Source of the DNA: Haloprofundus marisrubri
GTDB taxonomy: Archaea; Halobacteriota; Halobacteria; Halobacteriales; Haloferacaceae
Direction: 5' to 3'
NCBI RefSeq assembly: GCF_001469955.1
Contig: NZ_LOPU01000018.1
Location: 837,871 to 901,870, forward strand
DNA length: 64,000 nucleotides
Positions within the stretch are counted from its first letter, which is position 1. Each line of letters starts with the position of its first letter. Of the stretch, positions 17,701 through 26,319 are shown one piece after another. Made by a program: the position numbers and the translations under genes. Below the pieces are notes generated by a model. It saw only the letters and a program-made list of their open reading frames with translations. It made no database searches and was not told where the DNA came from.

Positions 17701-18091
17701 CGAAGGCACCGAAGACGACGGGAACAGCGCGGATCAGGGTGCGGTGACCGGCGACGGCGACGGTGCGACGGAGACGACCACCACGCCGCCGCCCACGACG
17801 ACGCCCGCAGAAGAACAGAACACGACCACAACGACGACCGAGACAACGGAGACGTCGACAGCGCAGACGGAGACGACGAAGACCGACACGGAGACAACCG
17901 AACCGTCGACGGCCGACGAGTCGTCGGCAGAGACGACTGCCGCTGCGACACCCGACGAGGCGCTGGCGCAGACGACCGAAGCGGCGACGGCCGCCGGCAA
18001 CGAGTCGGAGACTACATTCCCCGGATTCGGCCCGCTGTCGGCGCTTTTCGCGGCGTTGACCGCGGGGTTGCTGCTCGCACGGCGACGCTAA
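14741..18091 (+). CDS. PGF-CTERM surface protein with four beta repeats
   Basis: 1116 residues. A Sec-type signal (TFTVFVTVLVVLGAFAPTVV) is followed by four related units of about 190 residues starting near 41, 238, 421 and 613. Each opens with PTISGRLV or AITGRLV, a carboxypeptidase-regulatory-like beta fold, and carries a G-H-x-L-x-V-x-V-x-D-x-x-G-x-P strand. Residues about 807-1090 are a Glu/Asp/Ser/Thr stalk. The end FPGFGPLSALFAALTAG plus LLLARRR is a PGF-CTERM signal, processed by archaeosortase A and replaced by a lipid. The protein is thus a lipid-anchored, stalked surface protein, probably O-glycosylated. The start 14741 gives a typical signal peptide. Ligand unknown. Confidence 0.88.
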   Translation: MKSKSRSRFSATFTVFVTVLVVLGAFAPTVVSAGGTDAASEKPTISGRLVSADGEALSSDLVSVGFWGEDGGVSSANVTTGNDGRFSIESNATASHQLAYFQKAEDGSFGPRDGLADVFTIGSTEPNENVDFGDVEIPEGHLLDVEVVDEDGNPVEDAHVRVYHDVPNVDEGWSYAGNTNANGLFDAEDSPVGVEVADDVLVRVEAPSGSSAYADKVYERSLTMTEDRKLTVTLDSSTAITGRLVTSDGDPIRTNCLGYFRWSDSDTTFSWEPSDTDGRFSIDAESGHEQSLTFVQNVEEHDGVADIYSIGQVETSENVGKIEIPDGHVLDVRVVDESGSAIDQSKVSVYHETAQKSSSLVWSPEADRADEHGTIGEVEVVGDILIRVDPTEDADGIAQKTVWKNVTVTEDRTVTITLDSAPTISGRLVTEEGEPIANRIVHHGHWNESDRQYSWGRTDEDGRFTIVGATDARNHLTFFEDEDNESLTGDYDTSTIYTFDKRDLTESSEDVELGDVVVPDGHELNVRVVDENGNPVEDAIVDRYHNVDCIDCSPWLQQLTGNDGWTSSELSGEIKIGVFAKEDVTGFDSETVWKNVTVTEDRNVTITLDSKDEKPTISGRLVTENGEPIANDMVSLWYWNETAGDHSRSVHTDENGRFEMVGTPDTKNQLTFFQVDEEGKIQAENDGLVDMYNLGKFELSEHPEDVELGEVVVPEGHLLKVHVADDDGNPTDGVYVNKYHDVESTGHTWWMGGITEGGNSEQSPETAGVELTGDIKIAAFPSEEATEYVQQVYWENITLTEDRTVRFTVETVADEDDSTDEEETGDDEQTDGTQTGDDQTDESDTGDESDTGTDDSETDDGTTDDEQGTNGDSEESDTTSDGDETDDTTDDGQTDDSTESDTEDDESETDDTTDDTESDDSQQPSTDGSDESDQSTDESSDGQETENPGDDTEQESKNPSSDTDQTSDDSDDAPTGGSSNPPQSNDAEGTEDDGNSADQGAVTGDGDGATETTTTPPPTTTPAEEQNTTTTTTETTETSTAQTETTKTDTETTEPSTADESSAETTAAATPDEALAQTTEAATAAGNESETTFPGFGPLSALFAALTAGLLLARRR

Positions 18092-18110
18092 CCGCGCAGA
18101 CTCGAATCAG

Positions 18111-18116
18111 TTTTTT
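18111..18116 (+). terminator. T-tract terminator of the PGF-CTERM gene
   Basis: Six T residues, flanked by CAG and CTG, lie 20 bases after the stop codon. Archaeal transcripts commonly end at such T runs, and the next gene starts 55 bases further on. Confidence 0.5.
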
Positions 18117-18170
18117 CTGAGTTCCGACGGGGACACAACGCTGATACTCGCGGTGTCCCAATCGTCGGCT

Positions 18171-18623
18171 ATGCAGAACTGGACCGACAGCATCGTCGGC
18201 GAACGAATGACCGTCGACAGGGAGTTCAACCAGCGGATTCGGGACTCGGCGTTTACGAGCCAAGAGTGGGGGCTCATCATGACCGCCACCGAGTTCGAAA
18301 TCGAGAACGCCGACGACGCCGAGAACGCGCGCATCGTCGCTAACACCGAGAAAGTGCCGCAGATACTGCCCGAACTGGAGAACGTGCGCTCGCAGATGCA
18401 GTCGATGGGCGGCGCGCCCGAACGGGGCAACCGCGGCGGTGGCGGCGGCATCGTCGACTCGATAAAGGGCGCACTGGGCATCGGCGGCGGGGACAGCGGC
18501 GGCGTCAATCAGGACGAACTCGAACGCGCCGAGCGACTCACGCAGGAGTACGCCGACGAACTCCAGTCACATCTCGAACAGAAAGGAAAGTGGCAGCAAG
18601 TCCGCGTCGCCTATCAGGAGTGA
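18171..18623 (+). CDS. DUF5799 family protein
   Basis: 150 residues; the start is set at MQNWTDSIVGERMTVD, which is how haloarchaeal DUF5799 proteins begin. The conserved N-terminal part (SSQEWG-type motif, here TSQEWGLIMTATEFEIE) is followed by a Gly-rich linker near residues 85-115 and a C-terminal helix that reads as a coiled coil. It is soluble and has no catalytic motif that I recognise. The function of the family is unknown. Confidence 0.75.
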   Translation: MQNWTDSIVGERMTVDREFNQRIRDSAFTSQEWGLIMTATEFEIENADDAENARIVANTEKVPQILPELENVRSQMQSMGGAPERGNRGGGGGIVDSIKGALGIGGGDSGGVNQDELERAERLTQEYADELQSHLEQKGKWQQVRVAYQE

Positions 18624-18684
18624 ACGGCAGGGCGGACCAGCGCGGCGAGCGGACGAGGCAGGGACGGTCGACCGTCGCAGCGTC

Positions 18685-18834
18685 TCAGATTTCGTCGCCG
18701 CCGTGGAACAGCGTCAGTTCACCCGCTTCGTAGATGTTGATGAGTTCGTTGACAATCTCGTCGTACTCCTCGTCTTCCTCGCGGAGGCTGTCGAGTCGGC
18801 TGACGGTGTCGTCGTCGAGGTGTATTTCGGGCAT
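18685..18834 (-). CDS. Small antitoxin-like protein (DUF7557-like)
   Basis: 49 residues starting MPEIHLDDDTVSRLDSLREE and continuing with an acidic helix and ELTLFHGGDEI. The first strand plus helix recalls the ribbon-helix-helix pattern of VapB-type and related small regulators, and small haloarchaeal proteins of this shape are grouped as DUF7557. No toxin gene is adjacent. The start is at the second methionine of the open frame because the preceding residues are not conserved in style and the new start fits the family length. Confidence 0.65.
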   Translation of the reverse strand: MPEIHLDDDTVSRLDSLREEDEEYDEIVNELINIYEAGELTLFHGGDEI

Positions 18835-18938
18835 AGTTGCCACTTCACGGGCCACGGGCATAAGCATCGACCCGCGGGCGCGGCGAGCGGAACACTGTGG
18901 CTTGCTTCCGAGACGGTAGTTCCGGCGAGAGGCCGAAC

Positions 18939-20645
18939 TCAGTTCTCAGCGTCGCCGTCTAGCAGTCGCTCGACGTCGCGTTTGGTACTCGCCTGAAGCG
19001 TCCGCTTGGCGAGTTTCTCGGCCGACTCCCGGTCGGTTTCGGAGACGTTCGCTTTCACGTCCGGAATCGTGACCGCGCTCATACTCAGTTCGTCGAGACT
19101 CAAGCCGACGAGCAGTTCCGTGAGTTCGGGGTCGCCCGCCATCTCCCCGCACATGCCGACCCACGCGTCGGTTCCTTCGGCACCGTCGACAGTCCGCGCG
19201 ATGGCGCGCAACACCGCCGGATGCTGCGGGTCGTGCAGTTCGGAGACGCGTTCGTTGCCACGCGAGGCGGCCATCACGTACTGGGTGAGGTCGTTCGTCC
19301 CGATAGAGAGGAACTCCGCGCGCGCGGCGAACTCGTCGGCCATGAACGCCGCCGACGGCGTCTCTATCATCAGCCCGAACTCGGGAATCTCGTAGTCGAC
19401 AGCCTCGCTATCGAGGTCGGCAGCCACCGAGTCGAGCGTCTCCCGTGCAGACTCGAACTCCTCGACGGTTGCGACCATCGGAATCATGACCGCGAGGTCA
19501 CCCGCGCCGTCGGCGGCCGCCCGAAGAAGCGCCCGCAGTTGCGTCTCGAACAGGTCGGCGTCGACGCCGAGCGACCGGCGAATCCCGCGGTCACCCAAGA
19601 ACGGGTTCTCCTCCTCTGGGAGTTCGAGATACGGAATCGGTTTGTCGCCGCCGACGTCGAGCGTCCGGACGACGACGCGACCCTCCGGGAAGGCGTCGAG
19701 CGCTTCGACGTACGTCTCGTACTGCTCCTCCTCGTCGGGCGGTGACTCGCGTTCGAGAAAGAGGAACTCGGTTCGGTAGAGGCCGATGCCGTCGGCACCC
19801 TGTTCGGTTGCACCTTCCAGTTCGGCCGGTTGGCCGACGTTCGCCGCTACCTCGATGGGTTTGCCGTCGCTCGTCGCAACCGGGTCGGAGCGGACTTCGG
19901 CGCGGTCGGAGTCGGCGGCGGCCGCGCGCGTCTCCTCGGTCGGGTTCAGAGTCACGTCGCCCGTATCGCCGTCGACGACGACGTCGGTTCCCTCCTCGAC
20001 GGCGAACAGGTCGTCGCCGACACCGACGACTGCGGGGAGTGCGAGCGACCGCGCGAAGATAGCCGCGTGCGACGTTCTCCCACCGGTTGCGGTGACGAAT
20101 CCCGAGACGATTTCGGGGTCGAGTTGCGCCGTGTCGCTTGGGGTGAGTCGCTCGGCGAAGACGACGCTGCCCTCGGGCAGCGCCGAGAGGTCGGTTCGCT
20201 CGCCGCCGACCAAGAGACGGACGAGTCGGTCGCGGATGTCGCGCAAGTCGTCGGCGCGTTCGGCCATCCGTCCCTCCATCGCCTCGAACTGCTCGATTGG
20301 GCCGGCGAACCCCTCGCTGACGGCGTGTTCGGCGGAGAGACCCTCCTCTAGTTCGGCGTCGACAGCGCTCTCGATTTCGGGGTCGTCGAGGAACTGGAGA
20401 TGCGCGTCGAAGACGGCCGCTTCTTCGTCGCCGACGCGTTCTCGGGCCCGTTCGCGTTCGGCCTCCAACTCCTCGCGGGCGGCGTCTCTCGCGTCCTCGA
20501 AGCGTTCGCGTTCCGCCTCGGCGTCTACCTCGCTCTGCCTCGGCGGGTCGTCGAGTTCGAGCGCTTCGTCGGGACGATACCAGACGACGGTTCCCACACC
20601 CGACAGCGGCGTCACGCCGATGCCGGAAAGCGTTCGTTCGCTCAC
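18939..20645 (-). CDS. ptsI: PTS enzyme I (phosphoenolpyruvate-protein phosphotransferase)
   Basis: 568 residues starting with GTG (SERTLSGIG), 7 bases after the ptsH stop. Enzyme I takes phosphate from PEP onto His193 in GGRTSHAAI and passes it to HPr. The N-terminal HPr-binding helices, the swivelling His domain and the C-terminal PEP-binding barrel are all present; the latter shows the TEFLFLERESPPDEEEQY loop, GGDKPIPYL and GMCGEMAGDP with the acid-base Cys. Length matches the family. No EII genes are near, so phosphate presumably goes by way of HPr to DhaM of the dihydroxyacetone kinase at 61268. Confidence 0.92.
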   Translation of the reverse strand: MSERTLSGIGVTPLSGVGTVVWYRPDEALELDDPPRQSEVDAEAERERFEDARDAAREELEAERERARERVGDEEAAVFDAHLQFLDDPEIESAVDAELEEGLSAEHAVSEGFAGPIEQFEAMEGRMAERADDLRDIRDRLVRLLVGGERTDLSALPEGSVVFAERLTPSDTAQLDPEIVSGFVTATGGRTSHAAIFARSLALPAVVGVGDDLFAVEEGTDVVVDGDTGDVTLNPTEETRAAAADSDRAEVRSDPVATSDGKPIEVAANVGQPAELEGATEQGADGIGLYRTEFLFLERESPPDEEEQYETYVEALDAFPEGRVVVRTLDVGGDKPIPYLELPEEENPFLGDRGIRRSLGVDADLFETQLRALLRAAADGAGDLAVMIPMVATVEEFESARETLDSVAADLDSEAVDYEIPEFGLMIETPSAAFMADEFAARAEFLSIGTNDLTQYVMAASRGNERVSELHDPQHPAVLRAIARTVDGAEGTDAWVGMCGEMAGDPELTELLVGLSLDELSMSAVTIPDVKANVSETDRESAEKLAKRTLQASTKRDVERLLDGDAEN

Positions 20646-20652
20646 GGTGGGG

Positions 20653-20976
20653 TCACTCCTCGTCTCCGTCCGCCTCACTCGTTCCGTCGCCACTCTCGCC
20701 GTCTTCGCTAGCTTCTGGTGTCGACAGTATCTCTTCGAGTGCATCGAGCGCCGCTTCGGCGTCGTCGCCCTCCGCGACCAGTCGGACCTCGTCGCCGTGG
20801 GCGGCGTTGAGACTCGTCACCGAGAGCATGCTGGCGGCGTTCTTCGGACTGCCGTCGCCACCGATTTTCTCGATAGTTACGTCGGCGTCGTACTCGCCGG
20901 CGGTCTGGACGAACTTCGAGGCCGGGCGCGCGTGCAACCCCGCTTCGGGGACGATGGTAACGGTTCGTTCCATCAC
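20653..20976 (-). CDS. ptsH: PTS phosphocarrier protein HPr
   Basis: 107 residues, of which the first 85 are the HPr fold: the active-site motif GLHARPASKF carries the phospho-accepting His, and AASMLSVTSLNAAHGDEV is the helix-2 region with a Ser in the place of the regulatory Ser46 of bacteria. The extra 20 C-terminal residues are an acidic tail typical of salt-adapted proteins. It is the first gene of a ptsH-ptsI pair. ATG at 20976 and 20973 are both possible starts; the protein differs by one residue. No HPr kinase gene is visible, so serine control is doubtful. Confidence 0.9.
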   Translation of the reverse strand: MMERTVTIVPEAGLHARPASKFVQTAGEYDADVTIEKIGGDGSPKNAASMLSVTSLNAAHGDEVRLVAEGDDAEAALDALEEILSTPEASEDGESGDGTSEADGDEE

Positions 20977-21102
20977 GCGGTCACCTCCTCGGCTCCCGGT
21001 TCTCTCTCGGAGATGGCGGCTGAATCGTCGTACGTATGCGCGCTGGTCTGTGCGGAGCAGGCTGTACCGTCTCGGTCCATACGAGGGTGTACGACCCGCA
21101 GT

Positions 21103-21116
21103 GAAAGTTATCTTTC
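21103..21116 (-). promoter_or_regulatory. Inverted repeat upstream of ptsH
   Basis: GAAAG and CTTTC flank TTAT, about 127-140 bases before the ptsH start. The AT-rich centre could be a TATA box with a symmetric regulator site over it; the leader would then be about 100 bases long. Confidence 0.35.
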
Positions 21117-21175
21117 GTCGGATGCGGTGCCGGATAGCGAGAAACGAGACCTGAGATAATACGCGGTTTCGACGC

Positions 21176-22159
21176 TCAGAGTCGGCTGATGACGGCGCTC
21201 GTCACGTCCTCGGTGGACGCGTCGCCGCCGAGGTCAGGCGTTCGCGGGCCGTCTTCGAGCACAGCTTCGACCGCCGACCGAACGTTTTCGCCGGCTTCGT
21301 TCTCGCCGAGATGTTCGAGCAGCATCGCCGCCGAAAACAGCGTCGCCGCCGGGTTGGCGACACCCTCGCCTGCGATGTCGGGGGCGGTGCCGTGGACCGG
21401 TTCGAAGAGCGCGCGCTCGGGGCCGACGTTCGCCGACGGCAACAGACCGAGGCCGCCGACGAGTCCCGCCGCGAGGTCCGAGAGCACGTCGCCTGCCAGA
21501 TTAGGACAGACGACCACGTCGAACCGCGTCGGGTCGAGACAGACGTGCGTGGCGAACGCGTCCATCAACACCTCGTCGGTGTCGACGCCGCGTTCGTTCG
21601 CCACGTCGACGACGGCGTCGCGGAACCGGCCGTCCGTCTCGCGCATCACGTTCGCTTTGTGTGCGACGGTGAACTCCTCGCTCCCGTTTTCGTTCGCTTC
21701 GACGAACTCGCAGGCGTACTCGGCGAGTCGCCGCGAGGCCGAGTCGGTGACGACTCGGGTGAGCGTCGAGAGGTCGTCGCTGAGGCGGTTCTCGTGACCC
21801 GAGTAGACGCCCTCGGTGTTCTCTCTGAGGAATACGAGGTTCGTCTCGGGACGAAGCGCGTCGACGCCCGGGTACGCTTTCGCCGGGCGGACGTTGACGA
21901 ACGAATCGACCGCCTTTCGCAGCGGTAAGATGACGTCCGCGGCCGTCTCGCCCGCCGCACCGAACAGCGTGGCATCTGCGCTCGCGACGAGGTCGTACGT
22001 CTCCTGAGGGAGCGCTTCGCCGGTCTCCGCTTTCACTTGGTCGCCCGCTTCGGCTTCGACGAACTCGAACTCGCCGACTTCGTCGAGAACGCGAACCGCT
22101 GCGGGGACGACTTCTTGGCCGATGCCGTCGCCGGGGATGACGACTATCTGCTCAGTCAT
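21176..22159 (-). CDS. leuB: 3-isopropylmalate dehydrogenase
   Basis: 327 residues. LeuB oxidises and decarboxylates 3-isopropylmalate to 2-oxoisocaproate with NAD. Visible motifs are the [14 protein letters not shown] start, [13 protein letters not shown] with the substrate-binding residues, [12 protein letters not shown], the metal-binding [11 protein letters not shown] region, and [19 protein letters not shown] near the cofactor. The related isocitrate and tartrate dehydrogenases differ in the substrate helix; the operon decides for LeuB. It is the last gene of the ilv-leu run and overlaps leuD by 8 bases, indicating translational coupling. Confidence 0.92.
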   Translation of the reverse strand: MTEQIVVIPGDGIGQEVVPAAVRVLDEVGEFEFVEAEAGDQVKAETGEALPQETYDLVASADATLFGAAGETAADVILPLRKAVDSFVNVRPAKAYPGVDALRPETNLVFLRENTEGVYSGHENRLSDDLSTLTRVVTDSASRRLAEYACEFVEANENGSEEFTVAHKANVMRETDGRFRDAVVDVANERGVDTDEVLMDAFATHVCLDPTRFDVVVCPNLAGDVLSDLAAGLVGGLGLLPSANVGPERALFEPVHGTAPDIAGEGVANPAATLFSAAMLLEHLGENEAGENVRSAVEAVLEDGPRTPDLGGDASTEDVTSAVISRL

Positions 22160-22784
22160 CTGTCTCCACGTACGGCAGCGACTCGGCCGTCTCCCGGACG
22201 GCGTTCTTGTTCGATTTCATGAGTGCAGTCGTGTCCCAGACGCCCTCGACGAGCGCCTTCCGCTGGGCGTCGTCGACCTCGACCTCGACGGTCGTTTCGC
22301 CGTAGGTGACCGTCTCGGCTTCGACATCGACGTCGATGTCGCCGTCGGGGTTCTCGTCGACCCACGCCTGCAGCGCTTCGATAGTTTCGGAGTCGGCCGT
22401 GACCGTCGGAATCCCGAGTGCGAGACAGTTGCCCGCGAAGATTTCGGCGAACGACTCGCCGACGAGTGCGTCGATTCCCCAGCGCATCAGCGCCTGTGGG
22501 GCGTGCTCGCGCGACGACCCACAGCCGAAGTTGGCGTTAACCACGAGGACAGAGGAGTCGCGGAAGCGGTCCTCGTTGAACGAGTGGGCTTTCTCCTCGT
22601 CGTCGTCGCCGAATCGCTGGTCGAAAAAGGAAAACTGGCCGAGGCCGTCGAACGTGACAACCTTCATGAAGCGCGCCGGAATTATCTGGTCGGTGTCGAT
22701 GTCGTTGCCGCGGACGGGCACCCCCGTCCCGGAGATGTGACGGACGGTGTCTGCGGGACCGTCGCTCTCTGCATCTGCGCTCAT
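22152..22784 (-). CDS. leuD: 3-isopropylmalate dehydratase small subunit
   Basis: 210 residues. LeuD supplies the swivelling domain that completes the LeuCD isomerase of 2- and 3-isopropylmalate. [13 protein letters not shown] and [12 protein letters not shown] are the substrate-binding motifs of the small subunit. The start at 22784 overlaps the leuC stop by 4 bases (ATGA), which favours it over a longer open frame. An acidic N-terminal addition of about 12 residues precedes the conserved part. Confidence 0.93.
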   Translation of the reverse strand: MSADAESDGPADTVRHISGTGVPVRGNDIDTDQIIPARFMKVVTFDGLGQFSFFDQRFGDDDEEKAHSFNEDRFRDSSVLVVNANFGCGSSREHAPQALMRWGIDALVGESFAEIFAGNCLALGIPTVTADSETIEALQAWVDENPDGDIDVDVEAETVTYGETTVEVEVDDAQRKALVEGVWDTTALMKSNKNAVRETAESLPYVETDD

Positions 22785-24202
22785 ACGGTCGTCACCTCCG
22801 AGAGATTCCGCACGTCGGTGACTTTCCCTTCGATAGCCGCCGCCGCGACCATCTGTGGGTTCATCAGCACGGTTCGGCCGTCTTTGCTCCCTTGTCGGCC
22901 GATGAAGTTCCGGTTCGAAGAGGACGCGCAGGCTTCGTCGCCCTCCAGTTGGTCTTCGTTCATGCCGAGACACATCGAACAGCCGGCGTTGCGCCAGTCG
23001 AAGCCGGCCTCACGAAAGACGTCGGCGAGTCCCTCCTTCTCGGCTTGCTCTTGCACGCGCTGACTACCGGGGACGACCATCGCGCGAACGTCCGGGTGGA
23101 CTTCGCGGCCTTCGACGATTTTTGCCGCGCGGCGCAGGTCGGGCAGTCGGGCGTTCGTACACGAACCGAGGAACGCCACGTCGATGTCGTAGCCCTCCAT
23201 CGTGTCGCCGGGGTCGACGCCCATATGCTTCTGCGACATTCTGGCGGTGTCCTGTTTCTCCTCCGGAAGCTCTTCGGGCGCGGGAATCGGCTGGGTGACG
23301 CCGACGCCTTGGCCCGGCGTGGTGCCCCACGTGACGGTTGGTTCGAGTTCGTCGCCGTCGACGACGACCACGTCGTCGTACTCGGCGTCGTCCTCGGAGC
23401 GAATCGACTCCCAGTACGGTTTGAGCCTCTCGAACTTCTCGGGGTCGTCCGCGAACTCGTCGGTCTCGGCCAACCACTCGTAGGTGGTCTCGTCGGGGTT
23501 GACGTAGCCCGCGCGTGCGCCGCCCTCGATGGACATGTTGCAGATGCTCATCCGACCTTCTATGTCGAGGCTCTCGATGGCCTCGCCGGCGTACTCGTAC
23601 ACGTATCCGACGCCGCCGTCGGTACCCAGACGACGGATGACTTCGAGGATGATGTCCTTGGCTTCGACGCCTTCGGAGAGTTCGCCGGTGACCTCTATCT
23701 TCCTGACTTTCTGTTTCTCCATCGCCACACAGCCGGTTGCGAGCACGTCTCGAATCTGGCTGGTGCCGATGCCGAACGCGAGCGAACCGAACGCGCCGTG
23801 CGTCGAGGTGTGGCTGTCGCCGCAGACGATGGTCTTGCCGGGTTGGGTGATACCCTGCTCCGGGCCGATGACGTGGACGATGCCCTGATTTCCGGTCGTC
23901 GGGTCCGAAAACTCGATACCCGCCTCGCGGACGTTCTCTTCCAGTTCGGCCATCATCTCTTCTGCGGCGTCGTCGCCGTACGGCCGCGACTGGTCCGCCG
24001 TGGGGACGATGTGGTCCACCGTCGCGTGCGTCAGTTCGGGGTACGCGACTTCCATGTCGCGTTCGCGCAGCATCCCGAACGCCTGCGGACTCGTCACCTC
24101 GTGGATGAGGTGGAGGCCGACGAACAGTTGGGTCTGGCCGGTCGGCAACTCGGCGACGGCGTGGCGGTCCCACACCTTGTCGTACAGCGTGCCCTCACTC
24201 AT
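22781..24202 (-). CDS. leuC: 3-isopropylmalate dehydratase large subunit
   Basis: 473 residues of the aconitase family. The three Cys ligands of the 4Fe-4S cluster lie in [10 protein letters not shown] and in [11 protein letters not shown] near residues 345 and 405-408; [19 protein letters not shown] is the substrate loop. With LeuD it interconverts isopropylmalates in leucine synthesis. It starts 8 bases inside the preceding small gene and ends over the leuD start, within one continuous run of coupled genes. Confidence 0.93.
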   Translation of the reverse strand: MSEGTLYDKVWDRHAVAELPTGQTQLFVGLHLIHEVTSPQAFGMLRERDMEVAYPELTHATVDHIVPTADQSRPYGDDAAEEMMAELEENVREAGIEFSDPTTGNQGIVHVIGPEQGITQPGKTIVCGDSHTSTHGAFGSLAFGIGTSQIRDVLATGCVAMEKQKVRKIEVTGELSEGVEAKDIILEVIRRLGTDGGVGYVYEYAGEAIESLDIEGRMSICNMSIEGGARAGYVNPDETTYEWLAETDEFADDPEKFERLKPYWESIRSEDDAEYDDVVVVDGDELEPTVTWGTTPGQGVGVTQPIPAPEELPEEKQDTARMSQKHMGVDPGDTMEGYDIDVAFLGSCTNARLPDLRRAAKIVEGREVHPDVRAMVVPGSQRVQEQAEKEGLADVFREAGFDWRNAGCSMCLGMNEDQLEGDEACASSSNRNFIGRQGSKDGRTVLMNPQMVAAAAIEGKVTDVRNLSEVTTV

Positions 24203-24554
24203 CTACCGGTTCACCCTCGCTGCGTCGCGCGTCGCGTACGATCTGTCGTTCGTTGCCGCCGCGCGCCCACACCTCCGCGACGTCCTCGCCGTGTGGTGGG
24301 GTGTGGTCGACGTCGTGCATCGTTTCGCCACGTTCGCGCTCGCGTTGCTCGCGCTCACCACCGGTGGACCTTCGGTCCACCGAGGCTCGCTTCGCTCCGC
24401 TCAGCTCACCCCCGTCGGCCATCGCCGGCCCTCGCTGGAACACTTCGCCGAACGTCTCGTGTGTGCTCGGGTTCGTGTGGCTCACGTCGGCCATCGTCTG
24501 TTTCTCGTCGGTTCCGTCGGCATTTCGTCGATTTCGCTGGTTTCGGTCAGTCAT
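24195..24554 (-). CDS. Small conserved protein inside the ilv-leu operon
   Basis: 119 residues of unknown function, overlapping ilvC by 8 bases at its start and leuC by 8 at its end. Two copies of one motif are visible: [10 protein letters not shown] with GEVFQRG near residue 21, and [11 protein letters not shown] with AEVWARG near residue 79. Between them is an Arg/Glu-rich stretch ([19 protein letters not shown]) encoded by a palindromic repeat. No enzyme motif is seen. An internal start at 24494 (MADVSHT) is possible; the overlap with ilvC favours 24554. Coupled placement suggests a role with leucine biosynthesis, perhaps with LeuCD, but this is inference. Confidence 0.65.
   Translation of the reverse strand: MTDRNQRNRRNADGTDEKQTMADVSHTNPSTHETFGEVFQRGPAMADGGELSGAKRASVDRRSTGGEREQRERERGETMHDVDHTPPHGEDVAEVWARGGNERQIVRDARRSEGEPVDE
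24362..24382. repeat. Perfect 9-bp palindrome inside the small operon gene
   Basis: CGGTGGACC and GGTCCACCG face each other across TTC, followed by a CTCGCTTCGCTCCGCTCAG run. Sequence of this kind, encoding STGGERE-like peptides, recurs within haloarchaeal genes in my memory and behaves like an in-frame repeat insertion. Confidence 0.6.
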
Positions 24555-25605
24555 CTGCAGTCACCCGGGATTTCTCGTCCTCGCCTTCGCTCTCGCTCGA
24601 TTCCTCCTCCGCCCACGCGAACAGGCCGCGTAGCTCCTCGCCGACTACCTCGATGTCGTGGCTCTTCTCCGCCTCACGGAGTTGCTGATAGCTCGGGCGA
24701 CCGGCTTGGTTCTCGACGATCCACTCGCGGGCGAACGTGCCGTTTTGGACCTGTTCGAGTACCTCCTCCATCTGCTCGCGGGCGTGGTCGTCGACGATGA
24801 CGTCGCCGCGGGTCAGTCCGCCAAACTCGGCGGTGTCGGAGACCGAATCCCACATGCCGCCGAGTCCGCCTTCGTACATCAGGTCGACGATGAGTTTCAG
24901 TTCGTTCAGACACTCGAAGTACGCCATCTCGGGACTGTACCCCGCGTCGACGAGCGTCTCGTAGCCCGTCTTCACGAGCGAGGTGACGCCGCCGCACAGC
25001 ACCGCTTGCTCGCCGAAGAGGTCCGTCTCGGTCTCCTCGCGGAACGTCGTCTCGACGACGCCGGCGCGAGTGCAACCGATGGCTTTCGCGTACGCCAGCG
25101 CCTCCTCCTTTGCTTCGTCGGTCGTGTTCTGGTACACCGCGACGAGGCCGGGCGTCCCTTGGTCGGCCTGATAGTTGCGGCGGACGAGGTGGCCCGGCGA
25201 CTTGGGCGCGACCATCGTCACGTCGACGTCTTCTGCGGGCTGAATCTGGTTGTAGTGGATGTTGAAGCCGTGGGCGAACTGCAGCGTGTCGCCGGGTTCG
25301 AGTTCGTCTTCGATGGCCTCGTACACCGACGGCTGGACCGTGTCGGGGACGAGTACGGAGACGATGTCGGCGGCGGCGGCCGCTTCGACAGGCGTCGCTA
25401 CCTCCAACCCGTCGTCTTCGGCGGCGGCGCGCGAGGCCGAGTCCTCGCGCAGGCCGACGACCACGTCGACTCCGCTGTCGGCGAGGTTCTGCGCGTGGGC
25501 GTGGCCTTGGCTGCCGTAGCCGAGTACGGCGACTGTCTTTCCGTCGAGATACGTTGCGTCTGCGTCGTCGTCGTAGTAAATCGTCGCGTCGAGTTCGTCT
25601 GTCAT
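24547..25605 (-). CDS. ilvC: Ketol-acid reductoisomerase
   Basis: 352 residues, class I length. IlvC rearranges and reduces acetolactate or acetohydroxybutyrate with NADPH and Mg. The Rossmann motif [13 protein letters not shown] is near residue 29; the knotted C-terminal domain shows the metal ligands in [11 protein letters not shown] and the [18 protein letters not shown] helix. The last 25 residues are an acidic and Ser-rich tail. It lies 6 bases after ilvN, with the next small gene overlapping its end. Confidence 0.95.
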   Translation of the reverse strand: MTDELDATIYYDDDADATYLDGKTVAVLGYGSQGHAHAQNLADSGVDVVVGLREDSASRAAAEDDGLEVATPVEAAAAADIVSVLVPDTVQPSVYEAIEDELEPGDTLQFAHGFNIHYNQIQPAEDVDVTMVAPKSPGHLVRRNYQADQGTPGLVAVYQNTTDEAKEEALAYAKAIGCTRAGVVETTFREETETDLFGEQAVLCGGVTSLVKTGYETLVDAGYSPEMAYFECLNELKLIVDLMYEGGLGGMWDSVSDTAEFGGLTRGDVIVDDHAREQMEEVLEQVQNGTFAREWIVENQAGRPSYQQLREAEKSHDIEVVGEELRGLFAWAEEESSESEGEDEKSRVTADD

Positions 25606-25611
25606 GGTGTA

Positions 25612-26319
25612 TCAGTTGGGTTCGTCGTCTGCGTCGGTTGCGTCACTGTACGTCGAATCCTTCGGTTCGGTGGAGTGCCCCGGTTCCTCACCGGGCGTCG
25701 TCGGCGTGTCGCCGCGGGCGAGCGCCGTCTGTCCCGTCCGAGCTATCTCGATGATGCCGAACTGTCGGAACGCGTCGACGGCGTCGTCTATCTTCTGCTG
25801 GTCGCCCGTAATCTGGACCGTGATGGTGCGCGGCCCCGCATCCAACGTCTCGCCCTCGTACATCTGGGTGATGGCGTGGACCTTGTCCGGTTCGTCGCCC
25901 CGAACCTTCAGGAGGACCAGTTCGGCGCGCACGGCGTCGTCGTCGAGTTCGCCGACTTGGATGACCGGTTTCAGCTTCCCGAGTTGCTTTTTCACTTGGT
26001 CGATGCCGGCGTCGGTCTCTTCGACGACGAGCGTGATTCGCGCGTGGCCGTCGACGGTCGTCTTGCCGACAGTCAGGCTCTCGATGTTGAACTGCCGCCG
26101 GGAGAACAGCCCCGAGACGCGGGACAGCACGCCCGGTTCGTGTTCGACCAGCGCCGAGACGACCGCCGTCCGCTGACGCGGTTTGGCTTCCGCCTCCGGG
26201 TCGATGCGGACACCGTGGGTGTTTCGACGACCCTCCGGGTGGGGGCGCTCCTCGGGCGCGGGTCCGGGCATACCGGGTCCCTCGAACTCCGGAGCGTCAG
26301 TCGATTCTTCGCCGCTCAT
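25612..26319 (-). CDS. ilvN: Acetolactate synthase small (regulatory) subunit
   Basis: 235 residues. An acidic 50-residue N-terminal extension precedes an ACT domain (VVSALVEHEPGVLSRVSGLF) and the ilvN C-terminal domain (ELVLLKVRGDEPDKVHAI), then a disordered tail of about 40 residues. The subunit binds valine or other branched-chain products and controls IlvB. Its start overlaps the ilvB stop by 4 bases (ATGA), so translation is coupled. The tails are longer than in bacterial IlvN, as is common in haloarchaea. Confidence 0.93.
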   Translation of the reverse strand: MSGEESTDAPEFEGPGMPGPAPEERPHPEGRRNTHGVRIDPEAEAKPRQRTAVVSALVEHEPGVLSRVSGLFSRRQFNIESLTVGKTTVDGHARITLVVEETDAGIDQVKKQLGKLKPVIQVGELDDDAVRAELVLLKVRGDEPDKVHAITQMYEGETLDAGPRTITVQITGDQQKIDDAVDAFRQFGIIEIARTGQTALARGDTPTTPGEEPGHSTEPKDSTYSDATDADDEPN

